DNA from: Tepidiphilus sp. J10
GTDB taxonomy: Bacteria > Pseudomonadota > Gammaproteobacteria > Burkholderiales > Thiobacillaceae
DNA length: 46,997 nt
Assembly: GCA_945897955.1 (NCBI GenBank)
Contig: CAMDGQ010000032.1
Span: 1 to 46,997 of the forward strand
Direction of reading: 5' to 3'
Numbering within the stretch: the first letter of the stretch is position 1; each line of letters opens with the position of its first letter. Positions 1 to 9,046 of the stretch are shown in pieces. The notes beneath the pieces were generated by a model. It was given only the letters and a program-made list of their open reading frames with translations. It did not search any database and was not told the origin of the DNA. Position numbers and translations under genes: made by a program.

Positions 1-812
1 TGCGCGTCTTCCTTGCTGCGCATGGCACGCGTCTCGCCGCTGTCCGGGTCGAACAGCACGGTGGCCTGCTGAATCCTGTGGCCGTCTTCAATCTGTTCGA
101 TCTGCCAGCGGATTTCGTAATTGATCGCCTGTTCCAGAAAACGGAACGAATTGAGGTTCTTGATCTCGCGCCGGGTGCCGAATTCCTGCTGCCCGACCGG
201 TCGCACCGAGACGTTGGCATCGACCCTGAAGCTGCCTTCCTGCATGTTCCCGTCACAGGTGCCGATCCAGGTCACCAGCGTATGCAGCGCCTTGGCATAA
301 GCCACCGCTTCCCTGGCCGAACGCATGTCCGGCTCGGACACGATTTCCAGCAAGGGCGTGCCGGCGCGGTTGAGGTCGATGCCGGTCATGCCGTGGAAGT
401 CTTCATGCAGCGACTTGCCGGCATCTTCTTCCAGGTGGGCACGCGTGATGCGGATGGTTTTCTCGTAAAGATCGCTGCCGCTGCCGACCTGTACCGTCAG
501 TTCACCGCCCTCGACGATCGGCAATGCGAACTGGCTGATCTGATAGCCCTTGGGCAGATCGGGATAGAAGTAATTCTTGCGATCGAAGCTGTTGATCCGG
601 TTCAGCCTGGCGCCAATTGCGAGTCCGAAGCGGATGCCGCATTCCACCGCCCCCTTGTTGAGCACCGGCAATACGCCGGGCAGGGCGATATCGACCTGGC
701 AGGCCTGCGTGTTGGGCGCCGCACCGAAGGCGATCGACGCGCCGGAGAAGATTTTGGACTGGGTGGTGAGCTGGGTATGCACTTCCAGCCCGATGACGGT
801 TTCCCATTGCAT
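1..812 (-). CDS. gatB: Aspartyl/glutamyl-tRNA amidotransferase subunit B (partial, N-terminal part)
   Basis: GatB binds mischarged Asp-tRNAAsn or Glu-tRNAGln and, with GatA and GatC, turns it into Asn-tRNA or Gln-tRNA in the cytoplasm. The minus strand from 812 reads [15 protein letters not shown], the usual GatB start, followed by the family sequences [20 protein letters not shown] and the [14 protein letters not shown] block. About 270 of the usual roughly 480 residues are present; the C-terminal cradle and YqeY-like tail lie beyond base 1. The start is preceded by a weak GGAA-type ribosome site. It is the last visible gene of the gatC-gatA-Uma2-gatB run, 17 bases after the Uma2 gene. The truncation is only the window edge. 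Confidence 0.96.
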   Translation of the reverse strand, partial: MQWETVIGLEVHTQLTTQSKIFSGASIAFGAAPNTQACQVDIALPGVLPVLNKGAVECGIRFGLAIGARLNRINSFDRKNYFYPDLPKGYQISQFALPIVEGGELTVQVGSGSDLYEKTIRITRAHLEEDAGKSLHEDFHGMTGIDLNRAGTPLLEIVSEPDMRSAREAVAYAKALHTLVTWIGTCDGNMQEGSFRVDANVSVRPVGQQEFGTRREIKNLNSFRFLEQAINYEIRWQIEQIEDGHRIQQATVLFDPDSGETRAMRSKEDA

Positions 813-829
813 GGCGTTGTTCCGTTTTG

Positions 830-1450
830 TTATCCGTAAGCAACCTGGTTTTCCTGCGCCACGAACGGCAGCGGCCAACCGAAGATGTCCGAGAGGGTGA
901 GGGTGAAATCGGGCGCAACCTGCAAGGTCAGCACATCGCCGGCATCCAGCACTTCCGGGGCGGCATAGCGGCCATCGGAGCCCCGGATGAACAACTCGGC
1001 ACAACGATAGGTCGGGTCGATCACCAGGTATTGCTGCACGCCGGCGGCTTGATACAGCCGGCGCTTTTGTTTCTTGTCCCTGGCCGCAGTGCTCGGCGAA
1101 AGCACTTCTACCACCAGATCGGGTGCACCTCGCACGCGGCCGTTTACGATGATGGCGGGATTGCACACCACGATCAGATCGGGCTGCAGCACGGTGATGT
1201 CGGAAAGGATGACGTCCACCGGCGATTCGACAATTACGCAAGGCGCTCCCCCGCCTCCCAGCTTGATGCGTTCCCGCTGATGGTGCTCCAGTTCGTAATG
1301 CAATCCGCCGACCAACTGCTGGTGTTCCACACTCGGCGCATTCAATTCGAAAGGGATGCCTTCCAGCAGCTCATAACGCAGCCCGTCTTCCGGCCAGGTC
1401 AGGTATTGCTCAACTGTGTACAGCTCATCCTTGCGCAGCGCGAAGCCCAT
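830..1450 (-). CDS. Uma2 family (DUF820) putative PD-(D/E)XK endonuclease
   Basis: A 206-residue protein of the Uma2/DUF820 family, a PD-(D/E)XK nuclease-fold group whose cellular role is mostly unknown. The recognisable core is QPDLIVV (Asp91) followed by [14 protein letters not shown] (Asp111, Glu115) and a run of basic residues (DKKQK, 125-129), which matches the family's predicted metal-binding and catalytic layout. The start has a strong ribosome site (AAGGAGAGG) six bases before the ATG. It sits 12 bases after gatA and 17 bases before gatB on the same strand, so it should be co-transcribed with the amidotransferase genes. Nothing in it suggests a role in tRNA amidation. Such genes are abundant in cyanobacteria and scattered elsewhere, so recent insertion into the operon is a plausible inference. 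Confidence 0.88.
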   Translation of the reverse strand: MGFALRKDELYTVEQYLTWPEDGLRYELLEGIPFELNAPSVEHQQLVGGLHYELEHHQRERIKLGGGGAPCVIVESPVDVILSDITVLQPDLIVVCNPAIIVNGRVRGAPDLVVEVLSPSTAARDKKQKRRLYQAAGVQQYLVIDPTYRCAELFIRGSDGRYAAPEVLDAGDVLTLQVAPDFTLTLSDIFGWPLPFVAQENQVAYG

Positions 1451-1462
1451 GTTTCCTCTCCT

Positions 1463-2911
1463 TCAAAGCGTCGGCGCGCGCGCGTGCCAGTCGGCCGCCA
1501 ACTGATACTGATGCGCCACACCGAGTATTCTCGCTTCGTCGAAATAGTTGCCGATCAGTTGCAGGCCGATCGGCAAGCCCCGCGCATCGAAACCGCACGG
1601 CAGCGACATACCGGGCAGGCCGGCCAGGTTGACGGCGATGGTGTAGATATCGGACAGATACATTTCGACCGGGTCGGCGGTTTTTTCGCCCAGCTTGAAC
1701 GCCGTGGTCGGCGCGGTCGGGCTGAGGATCACGTCGCATTGCTGGAAGGCGGCGGCGAAATCGTTGGCAATCAGGCGGCGCAGCTTTTGTGCCTGGATGT
1801 AATAGGCATCGTAATAGCCATGCGACAGCACATAGGCGCCGATCATGATGCGGCGTTTGACTTCGCTGCCGAAACCTTCGGCGCGGGTCTTTTCATACAT
1901 GTCGGTCAGATCGCCGTATTCCGGCGTGCGGTAGCCATAGCGCACGCCATCGAAGCGCGACAGGTTACTGGAGGCTTCCGCCGGCGCCAGCACATAGTAG
2001 GCAGCCACCGACAACTTCGAATTGGGCAGGCCGACTTCCACGGTTTGCGCGCCCAGCTTGCGCAATTGCGCAATGGCATCTTCAACCGCCTTGGCCGTGT
2101 CGCCAACCAGGCCGGGACCGAAGAATTCGCGCGGCAGGCCAATCTTCAAGCCTGCCAGCGGCTGGTTCAGGCTGCGCGTGTAGTCTTCCTTAGGACGCTC
2201 CAGACTGGTCGAATCGCGCGTATCGAAGCCGGCCATGACGTTGAGCAGCAAGCCGCAATCCTCGGCGGTCTGCGCCATCGGGCCAGCCTGATCGAGACTG
2301 GAAGCGAAGGCGATCATGCCGTAGCGCGAGACCACGCCGTAGGTCGGTTTCAGGCCGGTGATGCCGCACAACGCTGCCGGCTGGCGAATCGAGCCGCCGG
2401 TATCGGTGCCGGTAGCGGCCGGCGCCAGACGCGCCGCAACGCAAGCCGCGCTGCCGCCGGAAGAACCACCAGGTACACGCTCGATATCCCAGGGATTGCG
2501 CACCGGCCCGTAGAAACTGGTTTCGTTCGACGAGCCCATGGCGAACTCGTCCATATTGGTCTTGCCCAGGCAGGGCATGCCGGCCGCCTTGAACTGCTCG
2601 ATGACGTGGGCGTCGTAGGGCGAAACGAAGTTGGACAGTATCCTCGAGCCGCAGGTGGTCAGCCAGCCTTCGGCGCAGAAGATGTCCTTGTGCGCAATCG
2701 GCACACCGGTCAGCACACCACCCCGGCCTTCCGCGCGCTGTGCATCGGCGGCGCGCGCTTCGGCCAGGGTCTTGTCGGCATCGACGCTGATGAAGGCATT
2801 GAGGCCTGGGTTGTGCGTCTGGATGCGGGCCAGGTAGTCCTGGCACAGTTCGACGCTGGAGGCTTTGCCCGCTGCGAGGGTGGTGGAGAGGGATTTGAGT
2901 GTGTCAGTCAT
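1463..2911 (-). CDS. gatA: Asp/Glu-tRNA amidotransferase subunit A
   Basis: GatA is the glutaminase of the GatCAB complex: an amidase-signature enzyme that releases ammonia from glutamine for transfer to the tRNA-bound Asp or Glu on GatB. The start at 2911 (MTDTLKSLS) gives 482 residues, close to the usual length, and has an AGGA ribosome site; an in-frame Met at 2965 would add 18 residues unlike the family and nearly reach gatC. The Ser-cisSer-Lys triad is visible as Lys75 (AHKDIF), Ser150 (GGSSGGS) and Ser174 ([11 protein letters not shown]), with the spacing known for GatA. It lies 57 bases after gatC and 12 bases before the Uma2 gene in one minus-strand run. Confidence 0.97.
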   Translation of the reverse strand: MTDTLKSLSTTLAAGKASSVELCQDYLARIQTHNPGLNAFISVDADKTLAEARAADAQRAEGRGGVLTGVPIAHKDIFCAEGWLTTCGSRILSNFVSPYDAHVIEQFKAAGMPCLGKTNMDEFAMGSSNETSFYGPVRNPWDIERVPGGSSGGSAACVAARLAPAATGTDTGGSIRQPAALCGITGLKPTYGVVSRYGMIAFASSLDQAGPMAQTAEDCGLLLNVMAGFDTRDSTSLERPKEDYTRSLNQPLAGLKIGLPREFFGPGLVGDTAKAVEDAIAQLRKLGAQTVEVGLPNSKLSVAAYYVLAPAEASSNLSRFDGVRYGYRTPEYGDLTDMYEKTRAEGFGSEVKRRIMIGAYVLSHGYYDAYYIQAQKLRRLIANDFAAAFQQCDVILSPTAPTTAFKLGEKTADPVEMYLSDIYTIAVNLAGLPGMSLPCGFDARGLPIGLQLIGNYFDEARILGVAHQYQLAADWHARAPTL

Positions 2912-2968
2912 TGTCCTGGGGGGATGGGTCATGCAGGTTGGAGTTCCCCACGCCGCATCCCGCATTGA

Positions 2969-3256
2969 TTACTCGATCACTTTCGGGACCAGATAGAGGC
3001 CATTCTCGGTCTGCGGCGCGACAGCCTGGAATGCTGCGCGGCGATCCGGTTCGCTGACCACGTCGGCGCGCAGGCGCTGAAACAGATCCTGAGCATGCGA
3101 CATGGGCTCGATACCGTTTGTGTCGACTGCCTGCATTTCTTCGATCAGGCCGAAAATGCCGTTCAATTGAGCCTGGTAAGCGGCAACTTCAGCCTCATTC
3201 ACCCGGATACGGGCCAGTTTGGCGATGCGTTTGACGTCTTCTGCGGAAAGCGACAT
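2969..3256 (-). CDS. gatC: Asp/Glu-tRNA amidotransferase subunit C
   Basis: GatC is the small structural belt subunit that holds GatA and GatB together. The 95-residue product starts [17 protein letters not shown] and contains the family's [16 protein letters not shown] tail, with length normal for the family. An AGGA sits upstream of the ATG. It is the first gene of the minus-strand gatCAB run and is divergent from mreB across 105 bases holding an inverted repeat. Confidence 0.96.
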   Translation of the reverse strand: MSLSAEDVKRIAKLARIRVNEAEVAAYQAQLNGIFGLIEEMQAVDTNGIEPMSHAQDLFQRLRADVVSEPDRRAAFQAVAPQTENGLYLVPKVIE

Positions 3257-3293
3257 GAGATACCCGAGTCCTTGGCCTCGGTCTTTGGGGCCG

Positions 3294-3314
3294 GGGCCTT
3301 ATTGCATAAGGCCC
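3294..3314. repeat. Perfect inverted repeat in the gatC/mreB divergent intergenic region
   Basis: GGGCCTTAT-TGC-ATAAGGCCC, two 9-base arms around a 3-base loop, lies midway between the divergent gatC and mreB starts. A TATCAT hexamer at 3322-3327 on the plus strand could be an mreB -10 element. The repeat would then overlap the -35 area and could be an operator, or simply a hairpin. No T-tract follows, so it is not an intrinsic terminator. Confidence 0.55.
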
Positions 3315-3319
3315 GGTAG

Positions 3320-4402
<1,083 letters not shown>

Positions 4403-4410
4403 GGCAGGCA

Positions 4411-4466
4411 CAAGGGGCGAGGGGCAAGGGGCAAGGAAAACCTTGAACCTTGCCCCTCGCCTCTTG
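4411..4466. repeat. Nested inverted repeat between mreB and mreC
   Basis: The mreB-mreC gap is almost wholly a hairpin. Arms 4411-4429 and 4448-4466 pair over 19 positions (14 of them, 4416-4429 with 4448-4461, perfectly, plus one G-T wobble further out). Inside lies a second perfect stem, CAAGG-AAAA-CCTTG (4432-4445). The left arm is also a short tandem of AGGGGC(G/A)-type units. No T-tract follows. This looks like a dispersed intergenic repeat or an mRNA processing/stability element that could set different mreB and mreC levels. Confidence 0.7.
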
Positions 4467-4486
4467 AACTCCCCCCCTTTCCCCTT

Positions 4487-5377
4487 ATGTCACCCGCCCC
4501 TCATGCCCCCCTGTTCGTCCGGGAGATGGGGCTACCGGCCCGGTTCAGCCTGTACGCTCTGTTCTGTCTGTTTCTGTTGGCGCTGGACGCGCGTTACGCC
4601 ACGTTATCCGGTGTGCGCGCCGGACTCAACGCGGTCATCCATCCGGCTCAGATCGCACTGGCGCAACCCTGGGAATGGCTGCAGAACGTCGGCCGCTTTT
4701 TCATCGCCCATGGCGAACTGGCCGCAGAGAACGCGAACCTCAAGCGTCAGCAGGAACTGATCTCCGCCGGCTTGCTTGACCGCACCGCCATCGGTGCGGA
4801 AAACGCGCAACTGCGCGCGCTGCTGGCTTTGCCGGAACGGCCGGGGTTCAGACTGCTGGCGGGGGAAATCATCGAAACATCGCCCGACCCGTTCTCGCGC
4901 AAGGTCATCATCAATCGCGGTGGCAGCCATGGCATCGCGTCCGGCTGGCCGGTGGTCGATGCAACCGGCCTGGTCGGCCAGGTGACGCGGGTCTATCCCT
5001 GGAGCGCCGAGGTCACGTTGCTCACCGATCGCGACCAGGGCGCGCCGGCGCAGAACATGCGCAACGGCCTGCGCATCATCGTGACCGGCCAGGGTTCGGA
5101 CAATCTGCTGGAAGTCCGTTTTCTCGATATGCATGCCGATTTGCAAGCGGGCGATCTGCTCTATACCTCCGGCATTGATGGCATTTATCCCGCCGGCGTG
5201 CCGGTGGCGCGTGTACTGAAAATCGAGCCGCCACGCCACTCCCCGTTTGCCCGCGCTTTATGCCAGCCGCTTGGCGGCGTTGGCCGCTATCGCCATATGG
5301 CGGTGCTGGCGCCGACAACGCCCAACGCTGCGGCCACAGGCAGGCTCCTCCTCACGCCGAAAGCCAAATCACCATGA
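4487..5377 (+). CDS. mreC: Rod shape-determining protein MreC
   Basis: MreC is a bitopic inner-membrane protein whose periplasmic part links MreB filaments to PBP2/RodA. The 296-residue product has a short cytoplasmic N-terminus, one membrane segment (about 17-35, FSLYALFCLFLLAL), a coiled coil (about 65-105, with LAAENANLKRQQELI) and the periplasmic beta-rich domain (IIETSPDPFSRKVIINRG and following). The start at 4487 has no clear ribosome site; an in-frame ATG at 4526 (MGLPARF), just before the membrane segment, is an alternative. Its stop overlaps the mreD start as ATGA, so the two are probably translationally coupled. Confidence 0.95.
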   Translation: MSPAPHAPLFVREMGLPARFSLYALFCLFLLALDARYATLSGVRAGLNAVIHPAQIALAQPWEWLQNVGRFFIAHGELAAENANLKRQQELISAGLLDRTAIGAENAQLRALLALPERPGFRLLAGEIIETSPDPFSRKVIINRGGSHGIASGWPVVDATGLVGQVTRVYPWSAEVTLLTDRDQGAPAQNMRNGLRIIVTGQGSDNLLEVRFLDMHADLQAGDLLYTSGIDGIYPAGVPVARVLKIEPPRHSPFARALCQPLGGVGRYRHMAVLAPTTPNAAATGRLLLTPKAKSP

Positions 5378-5916
5378 ATATGCAGCCGCTGTTGCCGCAA
5401 GGCGCCGAGTTGGCGCATCCGCCGACACGCGGCAAGGTTTACGGCAGCCTGATTCTCGCCTTCGCGCTGACGCTGTTGCCGTGGATGGACCAGATTCGCT
5501 GGCTGGTGCCGGATTTCACGCTGATGCTGCTGCTGTACTGGAGCATCCGCACACCGCGTCTCGCCGGCCTTGGGCTGGCATTCAGTATCGGCCTGCTCAC
5601 CGATGTCGTGCGTGGTGCGGTGTTCGGCCTGAATGCACTGGCCTTTTGTGCCGCCACCTTCATCGTGTTGCTGGTACAGCGGCGCCTGGAGGGATTCGAT
5701 ATCTCGCGCCAGACATTGCAACTCTCGCCGATCCTGCTTGGCAAGGAAGCTCTGGTACTTGCACTCGGCCTGACCATGGGGCGCGGCGCCATCGACTGGC
5801 GCTGGCTGCTCGCCGGCGTCGTCGCAGCCGCGCTCTGGGCGCCCATGGCCTGGCTGGTTGACCGGATCACCAACCGGCCGTCGCCTAACGAGCGCGGTCG
5901 CCAGCCCGCGCTATAA
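5374..5916 (+). CDS. mreD: Rod shape-determining protein MreD
   Basis: MreD is a small polytopic inner-membrane partner of MreC in the elongasome. The start chosen at 5374 (MNMQPLLPQG) overlaps the mreC stop by four bases and gives 180 residues; the open frame extends upstream to 5260 but that extra 38-residue stretch is polar shadow sequence inside mreC. Hydrophobic segments follow one another (LILAFALTLLPWM, FTLMLLLYW, LGLAFSIGLLTDVV, FGLNALAFCAATFIVLLV, LVLALGL, WLLAGVVAAALWAPMAWL), as expected for five to six helices. It is followed 12 bases later by mrdA. Confidence 0.93.
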   Translation: MNMQPLLPQGAELAHPPTRGKVYGSLILAFALTLLPWMDQIRWLVPDFTLMLLLYWSIRTPRLAGLGLAFSIGLLTDVVRGAVFGLNALAFCAATFIVLLVQRRLEGFDISRQTLQLSPILLGKEALVLALGLTMGRGAIDWRWLLAGVVAAALWAPMAWLVDRITNRPSPNERGRQPAL

Positions 5917-5928
5917 CCTCGGCCTCGC

Positions 5929-7893
5929 ATGCTGCGTCTGATCAATCCGAAACAGGAGTTCCTGCGCTATCGCCGGCGCATGGAAATCGCCGGCATCATC
6001 GCCGGCGTCCTGTTTCTTGGTCTGTTCAGCCGCTTCGTCTGGCTGCAAGTCTCGCAGTTCGAGCACTATCACGCGCTGGCGGAAAACAACCGCATTTCGC
6101 TGGTACCGGCGCCGCCTTCTCGCGGCGTCATCTATGACCGCCACAGCATGGTGCTGGCGCACAATTTCTCCGCCAATACGCTGGAAATCACCCCTTCGAA
6201 AACCGGCAAGCTGGATGAAACCATTGACCGGCTGGCGGAAATCGTCACGATCGAAACAGGCGATCGCAAGCGCTTCAAGAAGTTGCTGGCCGAGAGCAAG
6301 AATTTCGAGAGCATCCCGATCCGCAATCTGCTGACCGCAGAGGAAGCGGCCCGCTTCGCGGTTCACCGCTACCGCTTCCCCGGCGTCGAAATGAAGGCGC
6401 GGCAATTCCGTCAATATCCGTTCGGCGCAGGCTTTTCGCATGTAGTCGGCTACATCGGTCGCATCGGCGAAAAGGATCAGGAGCGTCTGATCGAAGCCGG
6501 GCTTGAAACCAACTACAAGGGCACCGACCACATCGGCAAACTGGGCCTCGAAGCCAGCTACGAGCCCTGGTTGCACGGCCGCACCGGCATCGAAAAAGTG
6601 GAAACCGATTCCGGCGGCCGCGCGGTACGCATCCTGTCGCGCACGCCGCCGGTGGCCGGTTACAACATCTACCTGCATCTGGACGCCAAGCTTCAGCAAG
6701 TCGCGGAAAAGGTGTTTGGCGACTATCGCGGCGCGCTGGTTGCGCTTGACCCACGCAACGGCGGCGTGTTGGCGCTGGTGTCCAAACCCGGCTTCGACCC
6801 CAACCTGTTCGTCGATGGCATTGACGTGGCGACCTGGCGCGAACTGAACGACTCCCCCGACCGGCCCCTGATCAATCGGGCGCTGCGCGGCATTTATCCG
6901 CCCGGTTCGACAATCAAGCCGTTCATGGGGCTGGCCGGTCTCGAACTGGGGGTGCGAAAACCCGGCGACACCATCGCCGATCCGGGCTACTTCACCCTGC
7001 CCGGCAGCAGCCATCGCTACCGCGACTGGAAAAAGGACGGCCACGGCATGGTCGATCTGAAACGCTCCATCACCATTTCCTGCGACACCTATTACTACGG
7101 CCTGGCGCAGCAGATGGGAATCGAGCGCATGGCCGGTTTCCTGTCGCAATTCGGCTTCGGCAAAAAATCCGGCGTCGATCTGGATGGCGAACTGTCCGGC
7201 CTGATGCCGACGCCGGAGTGGAAGAAGAAACGGTTCAAACAGCCCTGGTGGCCAGGAGAAACCGTAGTGGCGGGTATCGGCCAGGGTTATATGCTGACCA
7301 CGCCGATGCAGTTGGCGGTTGCCACCATGGCGCTCGCCAACGATGGCGTCATCTACAAGCCGCAATTGATCCGCGCCTGGCGCGACCCTGCCAGTGGCCG
7401 GATGAGTCTGGCCGCGCCCCAGATCATGGGTCGCATCAAGCTCACGCCGAATTTTCTGCGTCTGGTCAAGGAAGCCATGGTCGATGTCACCCTCCCCGGC
7501 GGCACCGCTTCCATCGCCGGCGCGAACACGCCCTACCTGTTTGCCGGCAAGACCGGTACGGCGCAGGTCATCGGCATCAAGCAGGGCGCCCGCTATATCG
7601 AAAGCCAGGTGCAGGCCCGGCATCGTGACCATGCCTTGTTCATCGCTTTCGCTCCGGCGGACGATCCCAAGATTGTCGTTGCTGTGATGGTGGAGAACGG
7701 CGGCCATGGCGGCTCGACGGCGGCGCCGGTGGCGCGCAAGGTGATCGACTACTGGCTGCTCGGCAAGTTGCCGACGGTGTACGCGCCGCCGGAAGCCGCC
7801 GATGTCGATGAAGTGGAAGACAACGCTCCGGCAGAAGAGCCGGCGCCGACTGCTGCTTCCGTGGAACCTGCCAATCTGGAGGCAGCACAATGA
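5929..7893 (+). CDS. mrdA: Penicillin-binding protein 2 (elongasome D,D-transpeptidase)
   Basis: PBP2 cross-links peptidoglycan during cell elongation, paired with the glycosyltransferase RodA. The 654-residue product has one N-terminal membrane anchor (about 22-42), the pedestal/dimerisation region with the RGVIYDRH motif, and a C-terminal transpeptidase domain. The active-site motifs are present: STIK (Ser327, Lys330), SCD (in ISCDTYYYG, the usual form for PBP2) and KTGTAQV. The acidic, Pro/Ala-rich C-terminal tail of about 40 residues is probably disordered. The stop overlaps the rodA start (ATGA), so the two subunits are likely made together. Confidence 0.97.
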   Translation: MLRLINPKQEFLRYRRRMEIAGIIAGVLFLGLFSRFVWLQVSQFEHYHALAENNRISLVPAPPSRGVIYDRHSMVLAHNFSANTLEITPSKTGKLDETIDRLAEIVTIETGDRKRFKKLLAESKNFESIPIRNLLTAEEAARFAVHRYRFPGVEMKARQFRQYPFGAGFSHVVGYIGRIGEKDQERLIEAGLETNYKGTDHIGKLGLEASYEPWLHGRTGIEKVETDSGGRAVRILSRTPPVAGYNIYLHLDAKLQQVAEKVFGDYRGALVALDPRNGGVLALVSKPGFDPNLFVDGIDVATWRELNDSPDRPLINRALRGIYPPGSTIKPFMGLAGLELGVRKPGDTIADPGYFTLPGSSHRYRDWKKDGHGMVDLKRSITISCDTYYYGLAQQMGIERMAGFLSQFGFGKKSGVDLDGELSGLMPTPEWKKKRFKQPWWPGETVVAGIGQGYMLTTPMQLAVATMALANDGVIYKPQLIRAWRDPASGRMSLAAPQIMGRIKLTPNFLRLVKEAMVDVTLPGGTASIAGANTPYLFAGKTGTAQVIGIKQGARYIESQVQARHRDHALFIAFAPADDPKIVVAVMVENGGHGGSTAAPVARKVIDYWLLGKLPTVYAPPEAADVDEVEDNAPAEEPAPTAASVEPANLEAAQ

Positions 7894-8987
7894 TTCAACG
7901 TTTTTTCGGCACCCTGGTGCGTCATCTGGATGGACCGCTGCTGGGTTTGCTGACGCTGCTGCTGCTGGCCAGCACAGCGGTCGTATTCAGCGCAGCCGGC
8001 GAAAACAGCGAACGCCTGTACTCGCACCTGACCAACATCGGTGTGGCGCTGACGGCAATGCTGCTGGTCTCGCATATTCCGCCGCAACGGCTGATGCAGT
8101 TCGCCGTGCCGGTGTACGTCGTCGGCGTGCTGTTGCTGCTTGGCGTCGCGATGTTCGGCATCGTCGTGAACGGCTCGCGCCGCTGGCTGGAACTCGGCTT
8201 CACCCGCATTCAACCGTCCGAACTGATGCGCCTGGCCGTGCCGATGATGCTGGCCTGGTACTTCCACTACAAGCAGGAATCGTTGAACGGGCGCGACTAC
8301 GCGGTGGCGGCGTTGCTGCTGGCGTTGCCGGTCGGATTCATCGCCAAGCAGCCCGATCTGGGCACCTCGCTGCTGATCACGGCTTCCGGTTTCTATGTGC
8401 TGTACCTCGGCGGCCTGTCCTGGAAAGTCATTGCCGGCGCCGCCGTCGCTGCCGGTTCCGCGCTGCCCCTGGCCTGGAACTATCTGTTGCACGATTACCA
8501 GCGCCAACGTGTGCTGACCCTGATCGACCCGGCCTCCGATCCGCTCGGTGCGGGCTATCACATCATCCAGGCCACCATCGCCGTCGGTTCCGGCGGATTT
8601 GCCGGCAAGGGCTGGATGATGGGCACCCAGACCCACCTCGACTTTCTGCCTGAGCGCAGCACCGATTTCATCTTTGCGGTGTTCTCGGAAGAATTCGGCC
8701 TGATCGGCAATCTGTTTCTGCTGCTGCTCTATGCCGCCATCATCTGGCGCGGACTGGTGCTGGCGGCCGGCGCAACCTCGTTGTTCGGGCGCCTGTTTTC
8801 CGGCGCCATCGTGCTGACTTTCTTCACCTATGCCTTCGTCAACATGGGCATGGTCTCCGGCATCCTGCCGGTGGTCGGCGTGCCGTTGCCGCTGGTCAGT
8901 TATGGCGGCACTTCGATGCTCACCGTGCTCACCGGTTTCGGTATTGTGATGAGTGTTGCAACCCATAAAAAGCTTGTAAAAACATAG
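7890..8987 (+). CDS. rodA: Peptidoglycan glycosyltransferase RodA (SEDS family)
   Basis: RodA polymerises glycan strands from lipid II in the inner membrane as the SEDS partner of PBP2. The 365-residue product has about ten membrane helices and the SEDS signatures NGSRRWLELGFTRIQPSEL, KQPDLGTSL, the GSGGFAGKGWM.GTQT loop and the PERSTDFIFAVFSEEFG motif that carries the catalytic Asp, followed by PLPLVSYGG. It overlaps mrdA by four bases. The next gene, rlpA, starts 59 bases after it; that gap holds only a short imperfect GCTACA/TGTAGC repeat and a TACACT hexamer that could be a weak -10. Confidence 0.97.
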   Translation: MIQRFFGTLVRHLDGPLLGLLTLLLLASTAVVFSAAGENSERLYSHLTNIGVALTAMLLVSHIPPQRLMQFAVPVYVVGVLLLLGVAMFGIVVNGSRRWLELGFTRIQPSELMRLAVPMMLAWYFHYKQESLNGRDYAVAALLLALPVGFIAKQPDLGTSLLITASGFYVLYLGGLSWKVIAGAAVAAGSALPLAWNYLLHDYQRQRVLTLIDPASDPLGAGYHIIQATIAVGSGGFAGKGWMMGTQTHLDFLPERSTDFIFAVFSEEFGLIGNLFLLLLYAAIIWRGLVLAAGATSLFGRLFSGAIVLTFFTYAFVNMGMVSGILPVVGVPLPLVSYGGTSMLTVLTGFGIVMSVATHKKLVKT

Positions 8988-9046
8988 CAGATACGAGCTA
9001 CACTTGTAGCGCTTTCTCATGTTTAACCAGCAAAGATGGGCGCACC

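Noticed and set aside
827..2968. Long plus-strand open frame opposite gatA and the Uma2 gene
   Set aside because: It is antisense to two well-recognised proteins and itself resembles no family; its Arg/His/Gln-rich composition is typical of high-GC shadow frames.
8988..9046. Terminator or promoter between rodA and rlpA (GCTACA/TGTAGC repeat and TACACT hexamer)
   Set aside because: The stem is short with no T-tract, and the only -35 candidate (TTGTAA) is 19 bases away, so neither call is supported well enough to list as a feature.
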